Assembly (NCBI GenBank): GCA_026545225.1
Contig: CM048846.1
Coordinates: 12,630,975 to 12,694,974, forward strand
DNA: 64,000 nucleotides
Direction: 5' to 3'
Source: Cornus controversa
Taxonomy: Eukaryota; Streptophyta; Magnoliopsida; Cornales; Cornaceae
Positions within the stretch are counted from its first letter, which is position 1. The number at the start of each line of letters is the position of its first letter. Of the stretch, positions 10,815 to 23,355 are shown in pieces. Under the pieces are notes generated by a model. It was not told where the DNA came from. It saw only the letters and a list, made by a program, of their open reading frames with translations, and searched no databases. The position numbers and the translations under genes are program-made.

Positions 10815-13738
10815 ATCTTGTGCTGAGGGTGTTGTTTATGTCAAAATGACATTTTATTTTATACTTGTTTCTGATCTTTCTTTTGCTATTGACATCTCAT
10901 GTTATTTTGATGTAATCTTCTGCCTTAATATTCTTTCTTCAAGTGGTATCTGAATAATTTTTGGAACTGATCAGTGGGTTTAGATCTATGTTCCAATTAG
11001 AATCGAGGGGATATGTATCATAGTGCTGTTGTATTTGTGAATTGGAGTTTGACTTTGTTGATATCTTGTAGTGGAGAAAATTTCTCTCTCTGTTTATTGA
11101 GAAAATTTAGGACATGGGAAAAAGAAAATCAATTTTTCATTTTGAGGACATGAGAAAATTCAATATAAAACTCTTTGGTCTAATTGAGTTGAGTTTTTCA
11201 ATTTGTGAACAAAAAAAGGGCCTAACAGTAAAGAGTGATGGTTTTGGATTTCTTCTATTTCAACCAGTGTTTTTTTATTTGGTTGCCAAGATAAGATAAT
11301 GTAAGAAAAAGAAAAGAACTCTAAAATGTTTTTTTTTGTTTAGTATACATTCTCTAGTACATGTGAAACTTGATGTATATGGAGGCTGATATTTGATTTC
11401 AGGCATTCTTTTCTCTTCAGTTTATGTTTTGTTTCAGTGGCCTTGGATTGATATATTTTCCTTGCCAATTTCTGTCTTGGTTAAAAGGGGTATTTCTCTT
11501 TTTGTTTTTTTTTTTTTACACCTCCCTTTAGATAGAATATTGGAAGTCAAGATGGATGAGATGGTGAATTTTTACCTTTTGTTTCTTTATTCATTGTCTA
11601 GACATACAATTAATGTAAAGGTTATTATATTCATTAATTAGAGTGTTGGAACATTCTGATTGAATGGTAAATAGAAATTTAATTTTGGACAGGCCAAGTA
11701 AGGTAGAACAATATTTGTCATGGTCCAAAAATATTATTGAAATTTATTTGTCTTCTTTTATTGTCATTGTTTTGAAAATAACATACTAAAAATTATTTAC
11801 AAATTTTTTTTAACATACTTGAGAGTCCAAGTTATGAGTTTCTTGATTGAGAGTTTACTTATTTTATTAATGTACTCATTAAGTTTCTAAGTCTAGATGA
11901 GTTTTAACTATGGAACATGATTTGTCCTCTCTTAAATGTTTACTCCTAAAAGAAATGGAAAATATTTGGGCATTGGATTTTCTAGATATAGCATGTAAAG
12001 CAATTACAAGCAATGCATATAAATTATAAAGTGCATGATTTGAGCATGTTGAATCATATTTATAGCCCTTATAGGCTTCATGTGGCGATGAAATGAGTTG
12101 CTAACAGTTCATACCAAGAAATTAATCCAAGTATAACATTAAAGCCATTAACCTGTTACATTAATTGTTTGCCTAGCTATTGGTGTTCCCTACTTGGAGA
12201 GAATATTGGTTTTTAATGATAAGTTGATCTTGATACTTAATTAATTGGATTCCTATATTTCATAATTACTCTTTGGTTTTATTTGACTTTTCAATTTCTA
12301 TTGAATTTCTTTTATGACCTCTGAGGTTGGAAACTTGGATCGATTATTGGTGAGTCGCCTGCTTAGATTTGATAGTTCATAGTCTATATTGCCACAAGGA
12401 GGTGGAGGTGTTTCTTCGAGAGCTCGTGAGGTAAGAACAAAAATTTCCTGTTAATGTAGTATGTTTTCACACTCTGCTTTAATAAGAATCTTTTTTTTTT
12501 TTGAATGGAGTTGCAGTTCATTGTTATTTTTCATATGCAGTTCATTTTTACATCTATACCTTGCTTCCTACTTCTGCATTGAGATTGGAGTTCTGTTGCT
12601 TTTAGATATGATTTCTCCTAGTAAGAAGATTATTTTAGAGTCTTTTGGTTTTTCAGTATCCGGCGGTGTAATTATTTTCGGTGGCCTTGTTATGTTGGCT
12701 TAATAAAGTCATGATTTCGGGGAGAAAATAAGGTTTTTGCTTTGTAGCCTCTTTTTTTTTTTTGTTGTATAAATTCTTAGACATGGCGATGGAGATCATG
12801 ATTCCGGTGTGCGTGCGTGATGATACTTCTCTCTCTCAAAGAGAAGCAACAAAAACAGATGATATTCTTTTGCTTGCTTCTTTCTCTCAAAGAGAAGCAA
12901 CAAAAACAGCAGTGCTACCTGATGATTGACGGGCATGCCTAACGCTTAAACTTAACAACTATGAAGTATAACCCTAACAGTAGATGTCAGTAAGAAAAAA
13001 AAATAGAGCACCAAATCATGATTAGCAGATGAATAATGATTCGTACAGTGAAAAGTTATTACCAAATGTGTAGTAAAGAGGATAAGAGTGATTTCACTTT
13101 TTTTCAATTCAGTGATAGCTCCAGGGTAGAACTGACCCATTGAAAGATAAGAGGACCATGTTTCCAGATGATGAAATCATCACCAGTAACTAGCCTTTTA
13201 GACTGAATATAAGCTCTCACCTCAGATGTATGCCCCAAAATTTGTTAGCAATCACTCGTCTGCAACAACAAATTCTTAAAGCAAACCAGTCATAAATCTA
13301 GATCTATGGCCAAATCTCTGCAGCAAAGTTAAACCATCAGCCCAAGGATCCACAAAAAGAAGATAAAAACCACAACTGGTAGTTTTACAGTTAGTTTTTT
13401 TAAAGAAAACTAGGGGTTTTAATACAATACTGAAGTATAGTACTACAATGTAGCAATACTTGATAGCCAAAAATTTTGATTCAAGATAACTCCATTCCAT
13501 TAGCTTGAACAGGAAAATGTAATGTAAGCTTTCTCTCACTCTCTCTTTCTCTCTCTCTCTCGCACACACACCCCGTAAAAGAGGTTGAATCATTTCCTGA
13601 CAATTCTGAATTGAAAAACTATAGCAACTGAAGAAATATCCATTGTACACTATTATCAGTAAATTACAGAATTTTACAACAGGACCCAAGCATCCAACTA
13701 CAACAAAGTTTAGTATGTACTCTGTTTAGGAGAAGTTT
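10815..13738. other. T-rich intron-like DNA, then 3' flank of PGAP1-like gene
   Basis: The plus strand from 10.8 to 12.75 kb is strikingly T-rich, as plant introns are on their sense strand. It contains good isolated splice signals (for example TTTCTTCAAG near 10950, TTG|GTGAGT near 12350, GAG|GTAAGA near 12430), but I could not join exons into a frame. A 53-bp-spaced duplication of TCTCTCAAAGAGAAGC lies at about 12830-12910. DNA just below 13739 is the probable 3' UTR side of the PGAP1-like gene. Confidence 0.4.
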
Positions 13739-16700
13739 TTAGTGTATATGGGAATGCTTTAGACTTTGTAAATTTGCATCTCCCTTCTCCCTATTCCTTT
13801 TCTGTATGATCCTGAAAGTGAAGGACATTACTCCAGTGGTAGCCATGGCATAAAATACTCTGTAAGGAACCAAGGCCAAGCCAGACAGATAGGAATAGTA
13901 TCCAGCAAGCAGGTAGGCGAAGCTCAGTCTTGCTTCCCACCCCGGCAAGGGAAACAAGAAACTAAATTCAGGCTCTGAATCACAGATACCATGGAGGATG
14001 ACACCAATACAAAGAATTGAATCCAAGGACGATGGAAAGCTTTGACTCATAACTTTTCTCTGCAAGCATGAAGAAGGTTCTATATGAATGCCAGAAAGAA
14101 AGCAGAATGCATTACAAGAAAACCTCACCCCTCCCTTTTATACGCCATACTAGTATTTTCACCACTATGATGCAATGGCTTCAACCTTTCTATTATTTCC
14201 TTTACTTATTTTGATAGTTACTTAGATAGATATACATATATGTGCAACTTATAAAGATGATTGATTTGCCTGGTCAAAGATCCAAGTTATTTTGGCTGGT
14301 GGGGTTCTGTATTTAATATTCTATCCAGACTTTGGGCTTTACATAGTGAAATGATCATTTTTTTTTTACGTAGAGAAATCCCCAAATGAGGATGCAAATA
14401 ATGCAGTAGTCTCATAGCAGATAATGAATACATTATCTGTACCTGCAACCAAGCCACAAGCGAGGGAACGAACATGACTGCTGCCAGAAAATGTAACATC
14501 AGCAAACCATGCCAGTGATGGAAGATCTCTAATTGAGTCTTGCGAAAGCTTCTTGCCAAATCTGGACTGCTAGAACAATTTTCATGCAAAGAGGAGTGCC
14601 GGTTCAATCCACCAACATATGTGTATCCACTTTGCTCAGACCCATTATCACCTTCTCTTTTGGAATCAGATAACTCCTTAGCTCGGGCAATACTGAAAAA
14701 GGAATCCATTAAAGAACTGTTACAAAAACAAGGAAGGACTTTAGCATCAACAGTCACCTGTGACATGAAATCACACAGTTACAAAACTCTCAATAGTACA
14801 AATACATCGACAGAGAACATTGATCTGTTTTGAGACATGAGAGTTTAGTCTCTGACTTAATTTTGGCATTTATCAGATATGCTGGGCAGGGAACAGGTCT
14901 TTTTGTTTTGTATCATTTACAAGCATCTCATTAGACTTGCTCATAGTAAATATATTGAGCATTACAAAGAAACAAATTTGTTTCGCAAAGCCAAAACACA
15001 TTCAAACCGTCAATAAAGTATAATCTTTCATGGATTTAATTTCAATGAATCATGTATCCACTTTGTGACAATAGTGAGAAAGTAGTATTGCTTTGGACTA
15101 ATACCTGGACAGTGCATTGTGACAGCGCAAAGCATGGGAGGAGACCAATATGAACAGACCCAAGGCTGGATGAACAAAGCACACCAAAATAATTGCAGCC
15201 AGTGCTGTAACAAGTGACGGATGGACTCTTAAAATCCGTAACACCTGTTCCATGAATGCATCAGGTCAAAGAGAACAATTCAAAATGTCAAATTTTGTTC
15301 CCTCACAAGAGGGAAAATAAGAAAGAGAACAAAAGGAGGGTGAGAGCTGGGGTCCAAAGGAGTTAAAATAACCAATTCAAAATGAACTCTTTAATCTGGA
15401 GCTGCTAATGACATCACAACTAAGAGCGTACCTTTAATGATAAGAAACCAGATGAAAGATTGAGGAACCAGCGGATACATGCAAAGCAAACAAATCTGGG
15501 GTCTGTTACCCTTCAAAAAAAAAAAAGAAAGGAGTCTGTAACTTTTGTTTCAATTTCTAGCTTAGGTTTAGAAATTTTCAAAAGTCAGTCAGGGGTTAAT
15601 TGTTACTACTTAATCATGGTTGAAGAAGGAACTTGAAGCTAGACACAAGAGTAAATGTGTAACCTTTTACACCAAGGGTAAAAAAGGTAATTGAACACTT
15701 TGATGTACTCACCAAATTAGGGTTCATGAATACATGCACTAGGGTTTCTAAGATTTCATGATTTAATTTGATTCTCAAAATACTTTTTGATATGCATAAA
15801 AGTGTTTTTGAAAACCTTTTATTCTAAATTTTCTATGTATATAAAACTGCATTAGATTTTGATCGATAGAGCTATTGATTGAGGGCCACCTGAGTTGTGT
15901 TGATTGATCGACCAACTCTTTGAATTGATCAGGCCCCAACATCGATGGTACCAGACACTATGTGAAGCATAAGCTTAAACTCCAATCGAGACATTAAAAG
16001 ATGTAATATTCAGAATATGATAGTTTAGTATCTCATATATGTGCCGGAAATGATATCTATGATCTTTCTCCAGGAAAATGAATACACTTTATTTCAATCA
16101 CCAAAGTCAGAATGCAATTATTTGTCAATATTGAATACCTGGAAGGATTTCAGAGAACAGGTTTGAGAGTGATTATAAGATAGATTACTTCTATTCATAA
16201 TTCTTTTATCTTTTAAACTTCTGCCGAAAGATATAATCTGTTCTTATTGACAAAACCTAATTCTTACATCATTAAAGTAACTAAATGACTTGTAGAGGAA
16301 AAAACACTAACCGTGTCTTGATTAAAATATGAATGCTGGCAGCCACGTAGAAGAAAAAATGGGAAATCAGAATCAGAATGATTACAGACCCATTTGCAAA
16401 TAAATAGCAAATGGTTGACAAGGTGATGAAGCTTGCAAATGGAGGGAACGGCTGAGACATTAGGAAGGAAAGGAACAAGGCAATCATAATGGGTAAAATG
16501 GCAAGTAATAGAAATGGCAATGGCACTCTCAAATTTGATTCCACAGCTGATAGCATTGAGGGTAGAGGCTGATCAAACTCTCGTGCACGTGCTTGCCGCA
16601 TCAAAGCAAAAAAGATAACAGCAATGGAGAAACCGACAATCTGTGTGAAAGAAGTCCCATATAAGCTAAAAGTCACAGAATCATATCCAAGATGGCACAG

Positions 16701-19700
16701 AAGATCCTACAGCACTCAAATAAGCTAACAACTAATAATTATTACTATGCATAACAACAAATAAGTCAGAAAAAAAAAGTCTCAGTTAAACCATAAAACC
16801 TGGCACAAGCAATAACTATATGGAAGAATAAGTAAATAAAAATGCAGAAATCTGGTTTTATTTACATTATCATGTATATCTTGAAGGATGGATGTACATC
16901 TACAAAAAGGAAGGTCATGCATCCATGCATTAAAAGTGCACAGGGATTGAGAAGTTTGGAGCTATTCATTACTATGATTTACGTTCAGGATATATCAGGT
17001 GCATCTTCTCCTTCATTTGTGGACTACAGGAGGCCTCGAAATGAAGGACAACTGAGGGTGTGTCTATGTGATGTCCCATATCGCCTGGGGGGGGAGAGGT
17101 TGTTGAGACTTATATGTGTTGACTTCTCCTAACTGTGTAGACGCGTTTTAAAAACTGTGAGCACCGAAAGGAGAGTGTACAAAGCGGATAATATCTTCAC
17201 AGTGTAGGGCGGGTCATAACAGATGATATCATAGCCAATCCCCAGCCAGAAATGGGGGACCATGTACAAGCCCATGAGGGTCAGGCCAGTGAGGACGCTT
17301 GGTCCCAAGAGGGGGTGGTTGTGACGTCCCACATCGCCTGGAGGGGAGAAGTTGTTAAGACTTGTATGTGTGGATTTTTCCTAACTGTGTAGACACGTTT
17401 TGAAAACCGTGAGCACCGAGAGGAGAGTGTGCAAAGCGGACAATATCTAAACGGTGTAGGGCGGGTTGTGACAGTCTTAAAAAAAAATCAAGTTTGAATG
17501 GCTTCAAATGGTGCCACTTGAGCTCTATAAGCATTTTGGTTGAGGATGAAAACTTTTCCCTGATAAATATAGTTTTGTTTAGTTCTTTGAAAATTGTATT
17601 ATGTTTATTGAATTCTTAAAAACTATTTTAAGAGAACAGAACCAAACCAGGCCTCATTCTTCCTTGTTGTCTTTTGCACATACACAATATGCTAATGGTG
17701 GTCTTTTCATCTTCTTGCATAAACAGCAAGACTATACTTCTTAAACATAAGTATGCTAATATTAAAGGGCATCTACCTTTCATGAGGGCTCTTATTCGAG
17801 TCTTAACAAAGCAAGAATTTTTACTTAATAATTAATATGTTATTGTGTTTCCCAAGAATTATTCAAACATTTTTTAATTCAAGAAAAAAAAATATGGGAA
17901 ATAATATGACCAAAAGGAAATGTGTGCATAAAGATCAAAAATTATAATCTATAGATTCAACGAGAAGGCAAATGTAAAACTGGAAAGGCAGATACAGCGA
18001 TCAAATCACTGTTGAATTTTGTCACCTGAGAAGAGTATGAAAGCAAAAATCTGCTTGCAGCGACGGTGGCAGAGACTGCAATCCTAGTTCTATATGAACA
18101 ATGTGGATCAACCTGTGGAAGAATGCAAAAATCAAAGCCTTTACAAATTAAATGTTGCATATATAAAACTCTAAAAGTTAAGGAATAGTATGCGCTGATT
18201 TCATGCCAACATTGACAAGAAACTTATTTAAAGTTTGGTAACTATACCAGTAATAAAACAGTGGTCCTCTCAGATCCTTGAATTGAACTCCAAAGGGCTG
18301 GTGAAGAATCCACCACAATTGTCTTAGAATACAAATTGGGGAATGTATGAAATCCCGATGTAGTATCCCAAACAAGTGCAACAGGTGGAAAACAGTGTAG
18401 TTTGCAAAATCCTACATTACCAGGAAGGAGGTAGATTAGCATAAAATAGAAAGGGAAAAAAATTAGAAGAATTATGATAATACGCAAATTCTAAGATATT
18501 TAAATTAAATCAGTCCAAATAAGGACCTTTGGTCAAGCTACTTAATATTAACCCTAATGTTTACGGCAAGATGAGCAAACACAGAAAGCAAGACATACAG
18601 CACTTACCATACTACTACCCTGTATTAGTGAATGTTCTGACCTAATGGAACCTTAGCAGTCACTAATCAAACTCCACTTTAAAGACCTGACAAATGGTGG
18701 GAAAACATCGCCATAAACTTTAGAAACAATCTGCCAACTGTGGTAAAGGAGATCTACTTAGAATGCATCTTTAGCACTATCTCCATTACCAAGAATTTTG
18801 TTTGAATTTATCAATCAAAAAGAAAAGAGATAATTTAATTATGAAGTTAATAACTTCAACAAGGACTTACTTAAAGATTAATATGGATCTCAAATTATTT
18901 AAAAAATAAGTAAATGACAAACAAAAAATTAAAGGTAACAAATGAAAGCTAAACTAAAACAGAGAAGAAAACACACAAAAGAGATGAAATTTTATGGAAC
19001 ATAGGTGATGGACTCTACCTTTTTTTTTTATAAGTAGTTATGGACTCTACTTATGTCATAACATCTTCCTTTTTTACTAGAAACTCCAGAATCTATTATC
19101 ATTATCATCCTTGCCTTTATCCCATAAAACTCCAGAATTTATTATGTTCTTGTTAAATAATCCAAAATTTCACTATTCAGGAACAAAAAAGAAATGAAAT
19201 AAATAAAGTGAAATTTCTGGTAAGCTGAACTAAAATTCTAGAATGAAGTTAACAACATGCAAATTGGATCGCCAATTGCCAAGGTACTAGAAATTTATAG
19301 CAACTACAGGCCAGAACCTAGTATGCAATCTCATCATCATCAACTATGCTACAAACATGCAAGATCACACAATACCATATGAAGGTCATATACAGAGTAA
19401 TAAATATGAGATACTAGGTTGACTATAGAAGGAAAGAATGAGATAAAATTTATAGTTGACAAAGAAAAATGAATGAAGAAATCCTTACGGCTATTTTCCG
19501 GGTCATCAGCTTCTTCAACTGGAATCACAGACTTTTTTTTTCCACAGCCTGTAGTTTCCAGAGAAACTTTAACAGGCAAAAGACCTAAGCTAATAGAGAA
19601 AGAAAGATTGAAAGCAAGAGGATGATCCTCCTTCAATATCATGTCCTGTATAAAGTTCGAGTCATGCAACAGTAAAAGTCAGCCATGTTGATGGTTTAAA

Positions 19701-22700
19701 CTAATTCATACAGATAGCATCCCAAGCTTCATAACTTCATGAATTCCAGAAAGTAAAACAGCAGCTTTATGAAACTACTAACCTTTTGAGAGTAAGTTGA
19801 GAGAAACAACAATAGAGGAGAGAACTCTTTCTTCCCTTCTTCTGGATTAAGGAACTGCCCAACTGCCATGGAAGCTGCCAGTGGAGGTCTGCCTGAAATG
19901 GTCTGGGCACCAGAAAATGATTATATGTACAAATTTAACTTAAAGCAGTTCAAGGTAATAAGCTTATTTATCACATTCAAAAAAGAAGAGCAAAACTAGC
20001 GTTAAATAGTAACCAACCCTAAGTTTAAATTTAATGACCCATTAAATCAATCTCTTTAAAATTCATGGCAATAACGGCCAATACGAGTTGACCAAATTTT
20101 CCACCTTCATTTTCACAATTTTAGGTTCCAAACCCTCAAAAGCATGCTGTAGTTTTAGATCAACCACCCAACACTAATAATACAGAAAATCTAAAGTAAG
20201 TTTTTGAATCAAGAACTTGGAACATTTCATGTAAGTTCAAATATTTTTCATTTTCTTTTTCAATTTTAGATTCATTTAGGTCAGATCTTACCTAAAATTT
20301 TATTATTTAATCTTAGATCTCAAGAGACTGTTGGTGAATCTTTCTGATCTACAAATCTACCGTTGATTTTCAATAGTGAAATGATAAATGCATTCCTGTT
20401 CTTTTTTTTCTTAAACTAAATGGCGTAAATGTCCCTTAAACTTGATTCTCATAAATTGAATCAAGGACAACAATGTTATTTCACTTCACAAAGTTGGAGT
20501 GCATTTATAAAATAGTGGATTGCATTTATCACCTTCCTTTTCAATATTCCATCAAGATTTAAAATATAAAAGTTATTTATATATATCGCTATTTTTTACC
20601 TCGAATTTCTGAACTACAATTGCAAGTTCTATATTGTAAGCTTGATAGTACTTTTTTATTATTTTGTATAAAAATTAGCTTAAGAACGGAAGAACACTAT
20701 CTGTAATCTATAACAATTAGTATAAGAACATAATGGCAAATATCACATAAGAAGATGAAAGAACAGAAAAAGGAATATCACATACACTTGAATACAAACC
20801 CTTCAAGCCATGGCCATGACATATGCTGTATTCAGTAAAGTAGATTAAGGGTTTCAGCCTTCAGTTGAAAAAAGATTGCATTGACCAAACAATATTTCCA
20901 TAAGAAGTTCGTATCAAAGAAATGCATGCAAATTTTGTTATGGGTCTTTCTTTTATTAAATTGACACCATTATAAAGGGACATCTAGCACAAGGAACTTA
21001 GAATATCATATATTACACCATTATGGAAAGAATAAGTATCATGGTTAATATCACCATATCTTATATGTAAGAGGACATACCATAAATACTGATTAATATC
21101 GATGTATACCGCTGAAATCTTAATTTTTTTCTTTCTTTGCTTATACATATGAAGATTTTGACATAATTACATTGGTTAAAAAGTCTGATAAAACCAATAG
21201 AAATTGAAAGAGTTCCAACACTATGGATCTCAATACATTGGAAGTTATTCTCAAAACATACCTGAGATTTAATCAAATTTCATTTCCAAATGATTAAGAA
21301 GTGAAAGAGTTCTTATCAATATTAATATTACCTACACACCACAAAAAAAAAAAAAAAAGGGAACCAGCGATAAATCAAATATTTTTTGAAATTGAGCTTC
21401 TAGTCAAAGTTCCCTTTTCAAAAGATTCAAATATTCCCCCACAACCAAGATTTAAAGCCCTCATCATGTTGAAACATTCAAGAACATCAGTGCTTTCTAG
21501 GCAACTCCAACCACACGTAACCTTTCTATATGCCTGGAGCGGTTTTTGAAAGATTGCCTTTACATTGTGTGGAGCCATAAAAAATATGTAGACACAATCA
21601 AACTTCAGCAACTCATGAATGTTCCAGAGTTTTAGAGGCCATCATATCTTATCTTTATAAGTTAAAGCAAAGAATCATTTCGCTCAACAATCAATGAAAT
21701 AGGAAGGTATCCAACATAATGGTTTTCATTATATATTGAAAGTTAGAAAGGCAAGCAAACAATAAACTGAGACAACATAAAGGAGTAAAAGAAATTTATA
21801 AAAATTAAAGTAAAGAAAAGGCAAGTAAGAGTAACATCAATGCAAATTTGTTCTTTCTGAAAAAAGACATTCGAAATACATAAGTTTCTCCATTCTTCTT
21901 CCTCTGTAAAGCACTTGCAATACAAATATCAAATAGATAGCACATCCTACCAACAAAAGGAAAAGCAGATGCATTGCTTAATTCTGGACTATGCTAAAAA
22001 GAAATTTACATTGGTGAACTTGTGAGACCAATCCATATACAGAAATACATATATAGAAAAAAAAAAGAAGCAATACCAGATTAGGGGAAACTGAGATGGT
22101 CAAGAATCTGAAACCACGCATATCCTCAGGACCCAACCAAAATACAGCAGAAGGAGGTGCTTGTTCAGTCTGATTACCTGGTTCAATCTGCAACACAAAA
22201 AGCATATTCGGAGTTTGTCGATCAAATCATCTATAAAATCTGCTACTCCAACCAGGCTCAGGTGACAACAAGATCGCATATCGCACTTTATGAACACTTG
22301 TAATACAGGAGTCAGGATACAAGATAGTCCACTTCAAATGGAGAAGAGAAAAATGGCATAACATGATAAAACTGAAATGTACAAGAACAGAAGTAAAAAC
22401 AACGTCCTGACCACAGCATCTAATACCTGTCCCGGAGCTGGTCCGGATGGAATATGCACCATCATTGATGTCACTTCCACAACTCTTCTACTAACAGGCA
22501 AGTCTGGAGCAGATATTCCCCTTTCAGGCCAAAGATGAAGTCTAACTCCAAAACACGGGGCAAGATTTGTGACAAATACAAAGTGGCTTTTTCCATTTGA
22601 CCCCTAATAACATTTCAATGAAACTATGAGCTGTACTATTATAGCTTGGTATACAAGATAGAAGGAAGAGAATTAAGGTAAAAAGCACCAATGCACAAGA

Positions 22701-23323
22701 AACCAACCAACAACCAAAAAACAAAGCCTCTTTCCCAACTACAGCACAAAAAATAAAAAATAAAACATTGATCTTTACTAATTCTGCTACAATGGAAGCC
22801 ACTGAAACATAGTTTTTAAATCCTGGCACTTCAATGAAATTTCAGGAATATATAATCCATTAACAACGGTTAAGTTTATTGTGAATCTAAGTTTATCGGT
22901 TAAGTTTATTGTGAATCTAAGTTTATAATTTAGGGTAAAATAATTTAGAAAATTAATATCTCAGACTGACCAAGTTTAAGCAAACATTGCAGTTCAAAAC
23001 CATACCTGAAAGCATGAATCATAAAAAGAAAGAGCAAAAGAAAATCATCAGATCCAAGAATCTAACTGAAGAATAAGATTGAAAATGAATAAAATAAGAT
23101 TAAATATCCTAGACTGTGGATATGGAACATCAGCAAAGCTACCAGTTTATGAATATCCAACCACCGCCTCCTCCCATCCATTGCTAAAACAGTGACAGTG
23201 GCTTTCTCAATGAATAGGTCCTTTCCAAGGCCATCATCACTCCAATGAACATTACCGGGACAACCAAACAAAGATTGCAATTGAGATCCTGCAAACATCA
23301 TATGTCAAAGTTAACTAACATAT

Positions 23324-23355
<32 letters not shown>

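Noticed and set aside
12461..12703. Open frame of 80 codons ending in a hydrophobic segment
   Set aside because: Mostly T-rich intron-like sequence; kept only as part of the possible-transcript finding.
17129..17332. Minus-strand open frame of 67 codons
   Set aside because: It lies wholly inside the TRIM LTRs and interior, which are non-coding.
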